Part shown: positions 6,193-12,389 of the stretch, piece by piece
How positions within the stretch are numbered: the first letter of the stretch is position 1
Layout of the letters: the number at the start of each line of letters is the position of its first letter
Assembly: GCA_964444795.1 (NCBI GenBank)
Contig: CAYUIQ010000254.1
Span: 1-12,389 of the forward strand
Length of the DNA stretch: 12,389 nucleotides
DNA from: JABMRP01 sp964444795
GTDB lineage: Bacteria > Planctomycetota > Planctomycetia > Pirellulales > Thermoguttaceae
Direction: 5' to 3'
Program-made: the position numbers and the translations under genes
The notes under the pieces: model-generated
The model's input: only the letters and a program-made list of their open reading frames with translations
Databases searched by the model: none
What the model was told of the DNA's origin: nothing

Positions 6193-7625
6193 AGCTTCCG
6201 GGTTTTCCATCGGAATCACGTCGCCTGTGGATCGTAGTTGCGGCGTGCTTGGCAATGAACGTCGCGGTCGGCGCCTTGATCGCCGTCGATCGACCGGCGT
6301 ATCTGGCGGATTATCGGCTTTCCACGGATCCGGACAGTCTTCACTACGTGCTACTCGGCCAAAACACCCTCTTGCACGGCCAGTTCTCTCGTTGTCAGGA
6401 GCCCCCGTACCTGCCCGACGCCTTTCGCACGCCGGTTTATCCCCTGTTCGCGGGCGGCCTGGATCTGATCGGCCGGGCCGGAGCCGTTTACCTCGCGCAA
6501 GCGATCGTCCACGTGGGAAGTTGCATGCTGCTGTTTCTCCTCGTGCGGCCGATATTCGGCCTCAAGGCGGCGTTCTGGTCGGCCTTATTGCTGGCCACCG
6601 ACCTGACGCTGGTCATCTACAATTTCCAGGTGATGTCCGAGCCGCTATTCGTCTTCTTCGTGCTAGCTTCGGCCGTCGCGTTTCTTCCGCTGGTCCTGAC
6701 GCCGGAAGGCGGACCTTATCGAGTGGTTCCGCGGGCGATGATCGGCGGGCTCTTGTTGGGACTGGCGATTCTCGTGCGCCCGGCCGGTTTCTACCTGCCG
6801 GTGGTCATCGCGATCGGATGCGCCGGCGCCGGGTTGCTGCAAAAGCGAACGCGGGCGGTCGTCGGCGCCGCGGCCGTCTTCGTGGCGGTGGCTGTGCTGC
6901 CGGTGGGTTGCTGGATCGCGCGGAACCATGTCCTGTTTTCCGTTTCCAGTCTCACCCACAACCAGCCGAACGTCCTGGTCTACTTCTTTGGCGCCGGTGC
7001 GTATCAGGTGGAACACGGCATGACGCTGGAAGAGGCCCAGGCCACGATCGCCGAAGAATATGAGATTACGCCGGTCGTCGAAGTGCAAAATGCCCACGAG
7101 TATGGCCACGATGTGGCTCAAATCGAAGCGGAGCAACGGGCCGTGATGTGGCAGGTCGTCGGCAAGTATCCGCGATCGTTGGCCAAGTCGTCCGCGGCAG
7201 CGCTGGTCAAGGCGCATCTGTCGCACGCCACCGACACACTCGGCGCGATACTCGGCCAGAAGTGGGCCGGGCCCGGCCGAGAGGCGGTCGTCGGCGATCC
7301 GGCCGGCTCGCTTCGGCGACTTGCCCAAAACGGGCCGGCTCTGACGACGGCGTTTCTCTGGCAAATGGGCCACGTTGGGGCCGTGTTACTCGCCTCCCTG
7401 TTGGGCGTGGTGGCGATCGTCCGCAACCGCCGCGTCTGGCCCGCCGGAATCATGCTGCTGCTCGTGCTGGCCTATTTCTACCTTACGGTCATACTCTTCG
7501 GCTACGAAGCTTATTGCCGATGCCGTATCCCGCTGGTGCCGTTCCTCTACGTATTCGCCGGATACGGGATCGGCCGGATGTTGCCGAAATCACCAAACTC
7601 CGCCGACCACCCCGGCACCACTTAG
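6189..7625 (+). CDS. Multi-spanning GT-C type glycosyltransferase (PMT/ArnT-like)
   Basis: A 478-residue integral membrane protein with about nine predicted helices (roughly 13-33, 97-119, 127-145, 150-173, 184-205, 222-241, 393-412, 417-437, 446-465). The first extracytoplasmic loop holds STDPDSLHYVLLGQNTL (about 45-61) and PDAFRTPVYPLF (75-86); this matches the acidic catalytic loop and R-x-P-x-YP segment of PMT_2/ArnT-like enzymes, which use polyprenyl-phosphate sugars as donors. Near the C-terminus, YCRCRIPLVPFLYVFAGYG (442-460) matches the usual closing signature. Residues 245-390 form a large soluble loop rich in Glu and His. GTG at 6189 overlaps the TGA of the GT2 gene, so the GT2 product probably makes the donor that this protein uses. 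Acceptor (protein, lipid or glycan) cannot be told. The stop codon overlaps that of the convergent methyltransferase gene. Confidence 0.85.
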   Translation: MKLPGFPSESRRLWIVVAACLAMNVAVGALIAVDRPAYLADYRLSTDPDSLHYVLLGQNTLLHGQFSRCQEPPYLPDAFRTPVYPLFAGGLDLIGRAGAVYLAQAIVHVGSCMLLFLLVRPIFGLKAAFWSALLLATDLTLVIYNFQVMSEPLFVFFVLASAVAFLPLVLTPEGGPYRVVPRAMIGGLLLGLAILVRPAGFYLPVVIAIGCAGAGLLQKRTRAVVGAAAVFVAVAVLPVGCWIARNHVLFSVSSLTHNQPNVLVYFFGAGAYQVEHGMTLEEAQATIAEEYEITPVVEVQNAHEYGHDVAQIEAEQRAVMWQVVGKYPRSLAKSSAAALVKAHLSHATDTLGAILGQKWAGPGREAVVGDPAGSLRRLAQNGPALTTAFLWQMGHVGAVLLASLLGVVAIVRNRRVWPAGIMLLLVLAYFYLTVILFGYEAYCRCRIPLVPFLYVFAGYGIGRMLPKSPNSADHPGTT

Positions 7626-8860
7626 CGTGTCTTCGGACTCGCCCGAAGCTGGATGTTGTCCATCGAGAGTTCGCCCAGCGCGCCGAGCAGGCCGATGCGG
7701 ACGATCGCGTCTCGGGCGCGGGGGGGGACGGAGATTCGGCCCACGGCGATCTTCCAGTCGAATGTGCCGCGCCAGGGGCCAACGATGGCGGTGCCCAGGG
7801 TTGCCCTCCGTTCGTCGTAGAAGATAACGACCAGGGCGGCCCATTGGTCGGAGCCGGGGTCGGACCAGACGTCTTTACCCCGCACGCGAAGAGCAATATC
7901 GATCTGTCGCACCTTGCGCCCGTCGACGGCAAAGGCCTGAAGCGTTTGCGCCTCCCGGCCGCGGTCTTCATTGTGAAACGTGATGTAATGTTTGCCCGAG
8001 GGGGCATTGTCGATTTCCAGTTGCATCCCACGCTGGTAGTGCCACCCGGCGGGTTTTTGGGTACCGGCAACGAGTTGCTCGAAATTGCCGTTGATCAGTC
8101 CCGGTCGGGTCGGGTCGGGCATCACTTCTCGTTGCGATTCCGCCTGACCGGTCATCGGCACGAAGAAGGCCGGCAACCGCGCCTCGGCCACGAGCCGGCC
8201 TTCCTCTTTCCGGTAAAGAAAAAGCGTCTGCTGGTATCGCTGCCCGACGGGCACGACGATCCGGCCGCCCTCGCGAAGTTGCGAAACCAGCGGAAGGGGT
8301 ACGTTCTCCGGCGAACAGGTGACGATGATCTTGTCGAACGGCGCATGTTCGGGCCATCCCTTGTAGCCGTCACCCACCATGGCGTGGACGTTGCCGTACC
8401 CCAGCCGGCGCAGTGTTTGCTTCGCCCGGCGTCCCAGCATCTCGACAATCTCGATGGTGTATACCTCGTCGACCAACTCACTCAGCACGGCCGCCTGATA
8501 ACCGCTGCCCGTGCCGATCTCCAGCACCTTGTCCGTCGGCCGCGGGTCGAGTTGCTCGGTCATCCAGGCAACGATGAACGGCGGAGAAATCGTCTGTCCC
8601 GAACCGATCGGCAAGGCCATGTCGAGGTAAGCGTGCTTGCGCTGGGCCAGGGAGATGAACTCGTGGCGGGGGGTGGCTCGCATCGCCCGAATCACCCGCG
8701 GGTTCTTAACTCCTTCGGGCACGATCTCCTCGTCGACCATCTTATTTCTCGCCTCGGCCAGTGCCTGACGACTCTGCGCATGACACGGCCGTGGGCACCC
8801 CGTCCAGGCGGCGATCAGCCAGAGGGCGGTTGCCGTCGGAAGCAAGATCCTGGTGGTCAT
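7622..8860 (-). CDS. Exported protein-L-isoaspartate O-methyltransferase with extra C-terminal domain
   Basis: A 412-residue protein whose residues 31-240 match protein-L-isoaspartate methyltransferase, the SAM-dependent enzyme that repairs isoaspartyl damage in aged proteins. Visible signatures are LPIGSGQTISPPFIVAWM (83-100), the SAM motif VLEIGTGSGY (112-121), the acidic strand end YTIEIVE (134-140) and GDGYKGWPEHAPFDKIIVT (163-181). Residues 1-28 look like a signal peptide (hydrophobic 5-20, cleavage near CHA/QS); the Cys22 context (WTGC) is a poor lipobox. Typical enzymes are about 210-220 residues, so the extra 150 residues are an added domain: NGNFE (257-261), PAGWHYQRG and alternating strands ending in LSMDNIQLRA (398-407) resemble a carbohydrate-binding/galactose-binding beta-sandwich. 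ATG 8860 follows GGAGAG. It converges on the GT-C gene with stop codons sharing two bases. The methyltransferase call is firm; export and the C-terminal role are inferred. Confidence 0.9.
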   Translation of the reverse strand: MTTRILLPTATALWLIAAWTGCPRPCHAQSRQALAEARNKMVDEEIVPEGVKNPRVIRAMRATPRHEFISLAQRKHAYLDMALPIGSGQTISPPFIVAWMTEQLDPRPTDKVLEIGTGSGYQAAVLSELVDEVYTIEIVEMLGRRAKQTLRRLGYGNVHAMVGDGYKGWPEHAPFDKIIVTCSPENVPLPLVSQLREGGRIVVPVGQRYQQTLFLYRKEEGRLVAEARLPAFFVPMTGQAESQREVMPDPTRPGLINGNFEQLVAGTQKPAGWHYQRGMQLEIDNAPSGKHYITFHNEDRGREAQTLQAFAVDGRKVRQIDIALRVRGKDVWSDPGSDQWAALVVIFYDERRATLGTAIVGPWRGTFDWKIAVGRISVPPRARDAIVRIGLLGALGELSMDNIQLRASPKTR

Positions 8861-9033
8861 CGTTCACTCTCCATCGGAGATAATCGCTGTGGACGGCTGC
8901 GCGGAGCCGCGGGGGTATCTCTCTATTATTGCGCGCCACGGGGGTTCTGTCTGCGCTGGAGCCAATGTCATCGGCCACCGGCGGACGGATTATCCGGGTA
9001 TTGAGGAGAATAATGATTGTAGCCCGCCCCAAG

Positions 9034-10380
9034 TTACGGCTGCCAATCGTCGGTCCGAAACGGCGAGGCGGGTAGTCCGGCCGTGTTGGACAGGTTGCAG
9101 TCGGGGTTCGGAGCCCAACCGTAACGCACGGCCACGGGATTCCTGACCTCGTCACTACGGACCACGACCGACGGGCCGCCGATTCGGGCGTCGGCCCAGA
9201 CGAACTTCTTATCCGCCCCGGCGATGGCGAATCCCTTGAGCTTGTCGCCTTGGGCCATGAGACCGTCACCTATGTGGTCGAACGAGATGACGATCGCATC
9301 GTTCTTCCGGGTCATGAACTTGTAGATCGGGCCGCAGCAGACGATGTCCTTGCCATACGTTTGTGCCAATGCCCACAACGCGAGCCGCCGGCCGACGGCC
9401 TGTTTGTTTTTCGGGTGGATGTCCTTGGCGTCGCCAACGTCGATCGTCACGGCCATGCCCGTGTTGGGGCAGGCCAGCGTCTTGAGCATCGCCTCTTGGA
9501 CGAGTACCCAGCCGTCGTCTTCCACCGGCTCTGTCTGCGGCGCCTTGAAGTTGGGAAGTTGCACGTAGTAGAAGGGAAACTCGCCCCGGTCGAATACGCT
9601 TCGCCATCCGCCGATCAATCCCGACAAGCTGTCGGCGTACTTCCGCGGATCCGCCTGCTTCGTATTGCGTTCGCCCTGATACCAGATGGCGCCGCGAATG
9701 GCATAGGGCACCAGCGGCGCGATCATGCCGTTGTACAACATGCCGGAGTTTTTCGGGCCGGTCCACGCTTCGATCGGCGTGCCCCCGACCGACGAGTTGA
9801 TCAGCCCCACCGGCACGTCGAGTTCCTCGTGCAGCGCGCGTCCGAAGAAGAAGGCGGTGCCGGAAAACATGCCCACTGTACCCGGGCTGCATACGGCCCA
9901 CTGACCGTCGCAGTTGTCTTGCGGCTCCATGGCAGTGCGCCGGGGAGTGCTGAACTGGCGGATCTTCGGCAGCGTGGCCGCCTCGCGCTCCTTGGCATAG
10001 TCGTTGCAGCGGGCCACGGTCATCGCCATGTTCGACTGGCCCGAGCAGAGCCACACCTCGCCGACCAGCACGTCGGTGATTTCGACCGTGTTGTTACCCC
10101 GGACGGTCAACTTCAGCGGACCGCCCGCTTTCAAAGCGTCGAGTTGGACCGACCACTTGCCGTCGGCCCCAGTAACGGTCGATTTCGACTGCTCGCCGAA
10201 CGTGACGGTGATCTTCTCCCCCGCCTCGCCCCAACCCCAAACAGGCACGGCCGCCTCACGCTGCACGACCATGTGGTTGCCGAACACCCCCGGCAGTGTG
10301 ACGTCGGCCCCGGCAACGGAAACCAGACCGGTGATCGCAGACAAAACCAACAGACTCTTGATCGATAGCGAGTTACGCAT
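9034..10380 (-). CDS. Exported sialate O-acetylesterase (SASA/DUF303 family)
   Basis: A 448-residue esterase of the SGNH-like sialate O-acetylesterase family, which removes acetyl groups from sialic acids or from other acetylated sugars. Residues 1-25 are a signal peptide (hydrophobic 9-23, cleavage near AGA/DV). A beta-rich N-terminal domain (VTLPGVFGNHMVVQ onward) is followed by the nucleophile block GEVWLCSGQSNM with Ser116, then GLINSSVGGTPIEAW (192-206), the conserved WYQGERNT (233-240) and the D-x-H pair of the triad at Asp320/His322 (DIHP). All catalytic pieces are present and the length is normal. An earlier in-frame start at 10566 would run through the inverted repeat; ATG 10380 is chosen for AAGGAG at 8-nt spacing and the signal peptide. 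It points away from the RND-like gene and is separated from the methyltransferase gene downstream by 173 bp. Planctomycetes often use such enzymes on complex polysaccharides. Confidence 0.93.
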   Translation of the reverse strand: MRNSLSIKSLLVLSAITGLVSVAGADVTLPGVFGNHMVVQREAAVPVWGWGEAGEKITVTFGEQSKSTVTGADGKWSVQLDALKAGGPLKLTVRGNNTVEITDVLVGEVWLCSGQSNMAMTVARCNDYAKEREAATLPKIRQFSTPRRTAMEPQDNCDGQWAVCSPGTVGMFSGTAFFFGRALHEELDVPVGLINSSVGGTPIEAWTGPKNSGMLYNGMIAPLVPYAIRGAIWYQGERNTKQADPRKYADSLSGLIGGWRSVFDRGEFPFYYVQLPNFKAPQTEPVEDDGWVLVQEAMLKTLACPNTGMAVTIDVGDAKDIHPKNKQAVGRRLALWALAQTYGKDIVCCGPIYKFMTRKNDAIVISFDHIGDGLMAQGDKLKGFAIAGADKKFVWADARIGGPSVVVRSDEVRNPVAVRYGWAPNPDCNLSNTAGLPASPFRTDDWQP

Positions 10381-10470
10381 CGGCGATTCTCCTTGAGAAG
10401 GGCAGGGGGGGTGCTTATCACCTGCAAACGCGATAATCAACCTACCGGGTCGGAGGGGCGAGTGCAAGGA

Positions 10471-10599
10471 TAGTAGCCATCTCGCTCCGCCGAGATGTAG
10501 CCTTTCGCGCCGCGAGATGCGGCCCGTTGCTCTCGGAGATATGGCCAACACACACGGGAGCTTCAAAGGCTACATCTCGGCGGAGCGAGATGGCTACTA
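10471..10599. repeat. Inverted repeat, 35-bp perfect arms with nested palindromes
   Basis: The arm 10471-10505 is a perfect inverted copy of 10565-10599; 59 nt lie between. Each arm itself contains a small palindrome CATCTCG-CTCCGC-CGAGATG (10478-10497 in the left arm), flanked by a direct TAGCC. The spacer holds looser versions of the same words (CGAGATGCGGCC, GGAGATATGGCC). This looks like two head-to-head REP-type units (a BIME-like pair) or a small MITE. It sits in the divergent region between the esterase and the RND-like lipoprotein. No transposase is present. Confidence 0.85.
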
Positions 10600-10662
10600 C
10601 AACAGGTTGACACGTTCCACCCGTTGCGTCAAACTTCGGGAAACGACCCCAAGGAGATTCCC

Positions 10663-12339
10663 ATGATATCGCTCACACGTTGGCCGCTGGTGGTCCTGTT
10701 CGCGTTGGCCGGCTGTCTCCAGGTCGGTTGTGGCCCGGTGGATGTTCCCTCGCCGGACGATCGGGCAACGTCGGCGAAGCAAGACGGCGAACCGGGCGAG
10801 GGCCCCGCCAGCGAATCGCCCGCATTGGACCTCGGTGCCAGCGTGCGGGTCACCGTCGCCGCACGGGGTCTGACGGCCGTGGAAATCGAGGCCCTGGTGA
10901 CCGTGCCCATCGAAACGGCCGTCAACGGTATCCCGGGCGTGGAAAATGTTCGGTCCATTTCACGGGAAGGCGAATCGACCGTTTGGGTCCGCTTCGGGCC
11001 GAACAGCGATGCCCTGAGAAATCGGCAACTTGTGGCCGAGCGGCTGGACTCGGCCACGGTCCATCTTCCCGAGGAGGCCAATTGCCCGCGCATTGCTCCA
11101 CAATTGGACAAACTGGCACTGGTGGTTGTCCTGAAAAACCGTGATCTCGCCGCGGAGGGCTCGTTGTCCAACGTCGAACTGCGTCGTCTGGCCCAACGAG
11201 TGCTCGTACCGCGGTTGTCGGTTCTACGCAACGCCACACGAGTATCGGTCTATGGCGGCCGACAAGAGCGTTACGAGATTGTCGTCGATCAGATCCGACT
11301 TGCCCAATATGGTCTGACCTTGCGCGAAACCGCCGAAGCGATCCGGCGGGCAAACGGGGATACGCCCATTGGCGTTATTTCGTCGGAGGTGTTGATTCGC
11401 ACGGTCGGTTCCGGGCAAGGTTTGGAAGACTTGCAACAGACCGTGCTGGTCATGCGCGACGACGTGCCCGTTCTTCTTCGCGACGTGGCCCAGGTGCGCG
11501 TCGGCACGGTTGGCACGGCCGGCGTGATCAATTTGGACGGGGACCTTGGACCGGTCAACGGGGTCCCGATTGCGATTCACTCGCGCGGTGACGAAACGGA
11601 TACCGCCGGGCTGTCGGCGGAGATCGACGAAGTGCTCGGCCAGATTCAACTTCCCCCGTCGGTGGTGTGCGTGCGCGATCTTCCCCCGGAACTCAAAGGG
11701 CTCGCTGGTCTTCCCGACAACGACTTGCAACGTGACGTTCCTCCTGGTCTCAATCTTCATGAGGCCAAATCCGCCGACTTGCACTCGTACCTCAAGCTCG
11801 GAGAGAGTGACGATCTGGAAATCAGAGTGTTCGGCCCGGATCTTGACGTGCTCGGCGAGTTGGTCGAGCAAGTCCGCAAGAAACTGGCCGACCCGCAAAC
11901 ATTCAGTGTTTCTTCGATCGCGATGACTCCGCAAGTTAAGGTGGAGATCGATCGCGACAAGATTGTACGATACGGCATCAGCGTCGGCGACGTGAATCGG
12001 GTAATTCGCGCGGCCATGAGCGACGAGGTCGTTTGCCGCATTCGGGAAGGCAGCCGGGAAACAGACGTCGTGCTGATGCTGGCGCACGGCGAGCGTGACT
12101 CGGCCGAGGACCTTGCGCATCTCTCGCTCGCGCTACCCGACGGCGGGCGGGTTCCCCTGTCTGCAATTGCCGATATCACCCTGGCTGCCGAGCCCGTGTG
12201 CGTGCGACGCGACCAACTTCGGCGGTACGTCCCGATTCGTGTCTTTTCGCTACAGCCGCGCCGGGAAACCATCGCGGCGCTGCGCAAGGCACTCGCGCCA
12301 TTGGAAGCGGAATTGCCGGACGGGTACAGCATCGAGTAA
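10663..12339 (+). CDS. Lipoprotein made of RND efflux pump periplasmic domains, no membrane helices
   Basis: A 558-residue protein related to heavy-metal/multidrug RND pump subunits (CzcA/CusA type). Residues 1-18 are a lipoprotein signal with lipobox LAGC (Cys18), replacing pump helix TM1. After a Pro/Ser/Asp/Glu-rich linker (25-55), residues 60-140 match the first porter domain (VTVPIETAVNGIPGVENVRS, 80-99), 140-285 the docking and second porter parts (SLSNVELRRLAQRVLVPRL; YGLTLRETAEAIRRANGD; VLLRDVAQVRVG), ending near 335 where TM2-TM7 would follow. Instead a short stretch (335-385, PPGLNLHEA recalling the start of loop 2) leads into the second periplasmic loop: IRVFGPDLDVLGELV (387-401), IDRDKIVRYGISVGDVNRVI (429-448), LPDGGRVPLSAIADI (491-505). 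It stops at LPDGYSIE, just before TM8. ATG 10663 follows AAGGAG. No transport Asp residues (normally in TM4) remain. Function is unknown. Confidence 0.85.
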   Translation: MISLTRWPLVVLFALAGCLQVGCGPVDVPSPDDRATSAKQDGEPGEGPASESPALDLGASVRVTVAARGLTAVEIEALVTVPIETAVNGIPGVENVRSISREGESTVWVRFGPNSDALRNRQLVAERLDSATVHLPEEANCPRIAPQLDKLALVVVLKNRDLAAEGSLSNVELRRLAQRVLVPRLSVLRNATRVSVYGGRQERYEIVVDQIRLAQYGLTLRETAEAIRRANGDTPIGVISSEVLIRTVGSGQGLEDLQQTVLVMRDDVPVLLRDVAQVRVGTVGTAGVINLDGDLGPVNGVPIAIHSRGDETDTAGLSAEIDEVLGQIQLPPSVVCVRDLPPELKGLAGLPDNDLQRDVPPGLNLHEAKSADLHSYLKLGESDDLEIRVFGPDLDVLGELVEQVRKKLADPQTFSVSSIAMTPQVKVEIDRDKIVRYGISVGDVNRVIRAAMSDEVVCRIREGSRETDVVLMLAHGERDSAEDLAHLSLALPDGGRVPLSAIADITLAAEPVCVRRDQLRRYVPIRVFSLQPRRETIAALRKALAPLEAELPDGYSIE

Positions 12340-12389
12340 TGACGTTTAGCCCCGGCACTTGTGCGCCCGGCGTTTTTGGCGCCATGGGT
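12339..12389 (+). CDS. Possible start of a downstream coupled gene, partial
   Basis: ATG at 12339-12341 overlaps the TAA of the RND-like gene (TAATG) and stays open for 17 codons to the window edge (MTFSPGTCAPGVFGAMG). The overlap suggests translational coupling, but the peptide shows no recognisable signal or domain and no separate ribosome site is evident. A second in-frame ATG lies at 12384. The frame may simply be by chance. Confidence 0.2.
   Translation, partial: MTFSPGTCAPGVFGAMG

Noticed and set aside
8899..8921. A GC-rich hairpin (CGGCT/AGCCG) between the esterase and methyltransferase genes as a terminator
   Set aside because: The stem is only 5 bp and no T-tract follows on the minus strand.
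7148..9004. A 618-codon open frame on the plus strand, the longest in the window
   Set aside because: It is antisense to the methyltransferase and overlaps the GT-C gene. Its translation is Arg/Gly/Pro-rich with no domain, whereas both overlapped genes show clear family motifs. It is a by-product of GC-rich codon use.
9013..9075. A 20-codon plus-strand frame starting with ATG after GAGGAGA
   Set aside because: The ribosome-site-like sequence is good, but the peptide is very short, overlaps the 3' end of the esterase gene on the other strand and has no feature of its own.
9250..10368. A 372-codon plus-strand open frame
   Set aside because: It is antisense to the sialate O-acetylesterase, whose catalytic motifs are all present. 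The composition is typical of a shadow frame.
10412..10440. TTGATT with TAAGCA 17 nt away on the minus strand as an esterase promoter
   Set aside because: The -10 matches only 2/6 of the consensus.
10607..10635. A perfect -35 box (TTGACA at 10607-10612) before the RND-like gene
   Set aside because: No -10-like hexamer occurs 16-18 nt downstream, so it was not called as a promoter.
10663..12339. Reading the RND-like gene as a simple pseudogene of a pump
   Set aside because: There is one uninterrupted frame with a good ribosome site, a lipoprotein signal in place of TM1, and domain ends that coincide with membrane-segment borders at three separate places. Decay is not fully excluded, but it is not the simplest reading.

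Overview
The window looks like chromosome from a Planctomycetota bacterium, probably of the Pirellulales type. This is inferred from gene content and style, not from a marker gene. The clues are high GC, a Tat-exported GFO/IDH/MocA oxidoreductase, a sialate O-acetylesterase, an exported isoaspartyl methyltransferase, several exported proteins of unknown function, frequent GTG/TTG starts and palindromic intergenic repeats. No rRNA, tRNA, CRISPR array, integrase or transposase was seen.

Layout. 1-640 (minus): the N-terminal 213 codons of an exported glutamine-amidotransferase-like (ThuA-like) protein, carrying an 89-bp palindromic repeat inside its reading frame. 712-2055 (minus): the Tat-exported oxidoreductase just upstream of it, so the two probably form an operon. 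2302-3870 (minus): a membrane-anchored alkaline-phosphatase-superfamily enzyme with a good promoter. 4200-5177 (plus): an exported protein of unknown function, closed by a strong hairpin terminator. 5365-7625 (plus): a two-gene glycosylation operon with a DPM-like GT2 glycosyltransferase overlapping by 4 bp a multi-spanning GT-C-type glycosyltransferase. 7622-8860 (minus): an exported protein-L-isoaspartate methyltransferase with an extra C-terminal beta-sandwich-like domain, converging on the GT-C gene with overlapping stop codons. 9034-10380 (minus): an exported sialate O-acetylesterase. 10381-10662: a divergent intergenic region holding a 35-bp perfect inverted repeat. 10663-12339 (plus): a lipoprotein built from the periplasmic domains of a CzcA/CusA-type RND pump with all membrane segments missing. 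A possible next gene begins in its stop codon and leaves the window.

How they work together. Most of the proteins act outside the cytoplasm: two lipid- or membrane-linked enzymes, several secreted enzymes, and a glycosyltransferase pair that probably makes and then uses a polyprenyl-phosphate sugar. The oxidoreductase, the esterase and the amidotransferase-like protein fit carbohydrate or glycan processing at the envelope. The most unusual item is the membrane-free RND lipoprotein. It keeps both periplasmic porter halves in order, lacks every transmembrane helix, and so cannot be an ordinary proton-driven pump.
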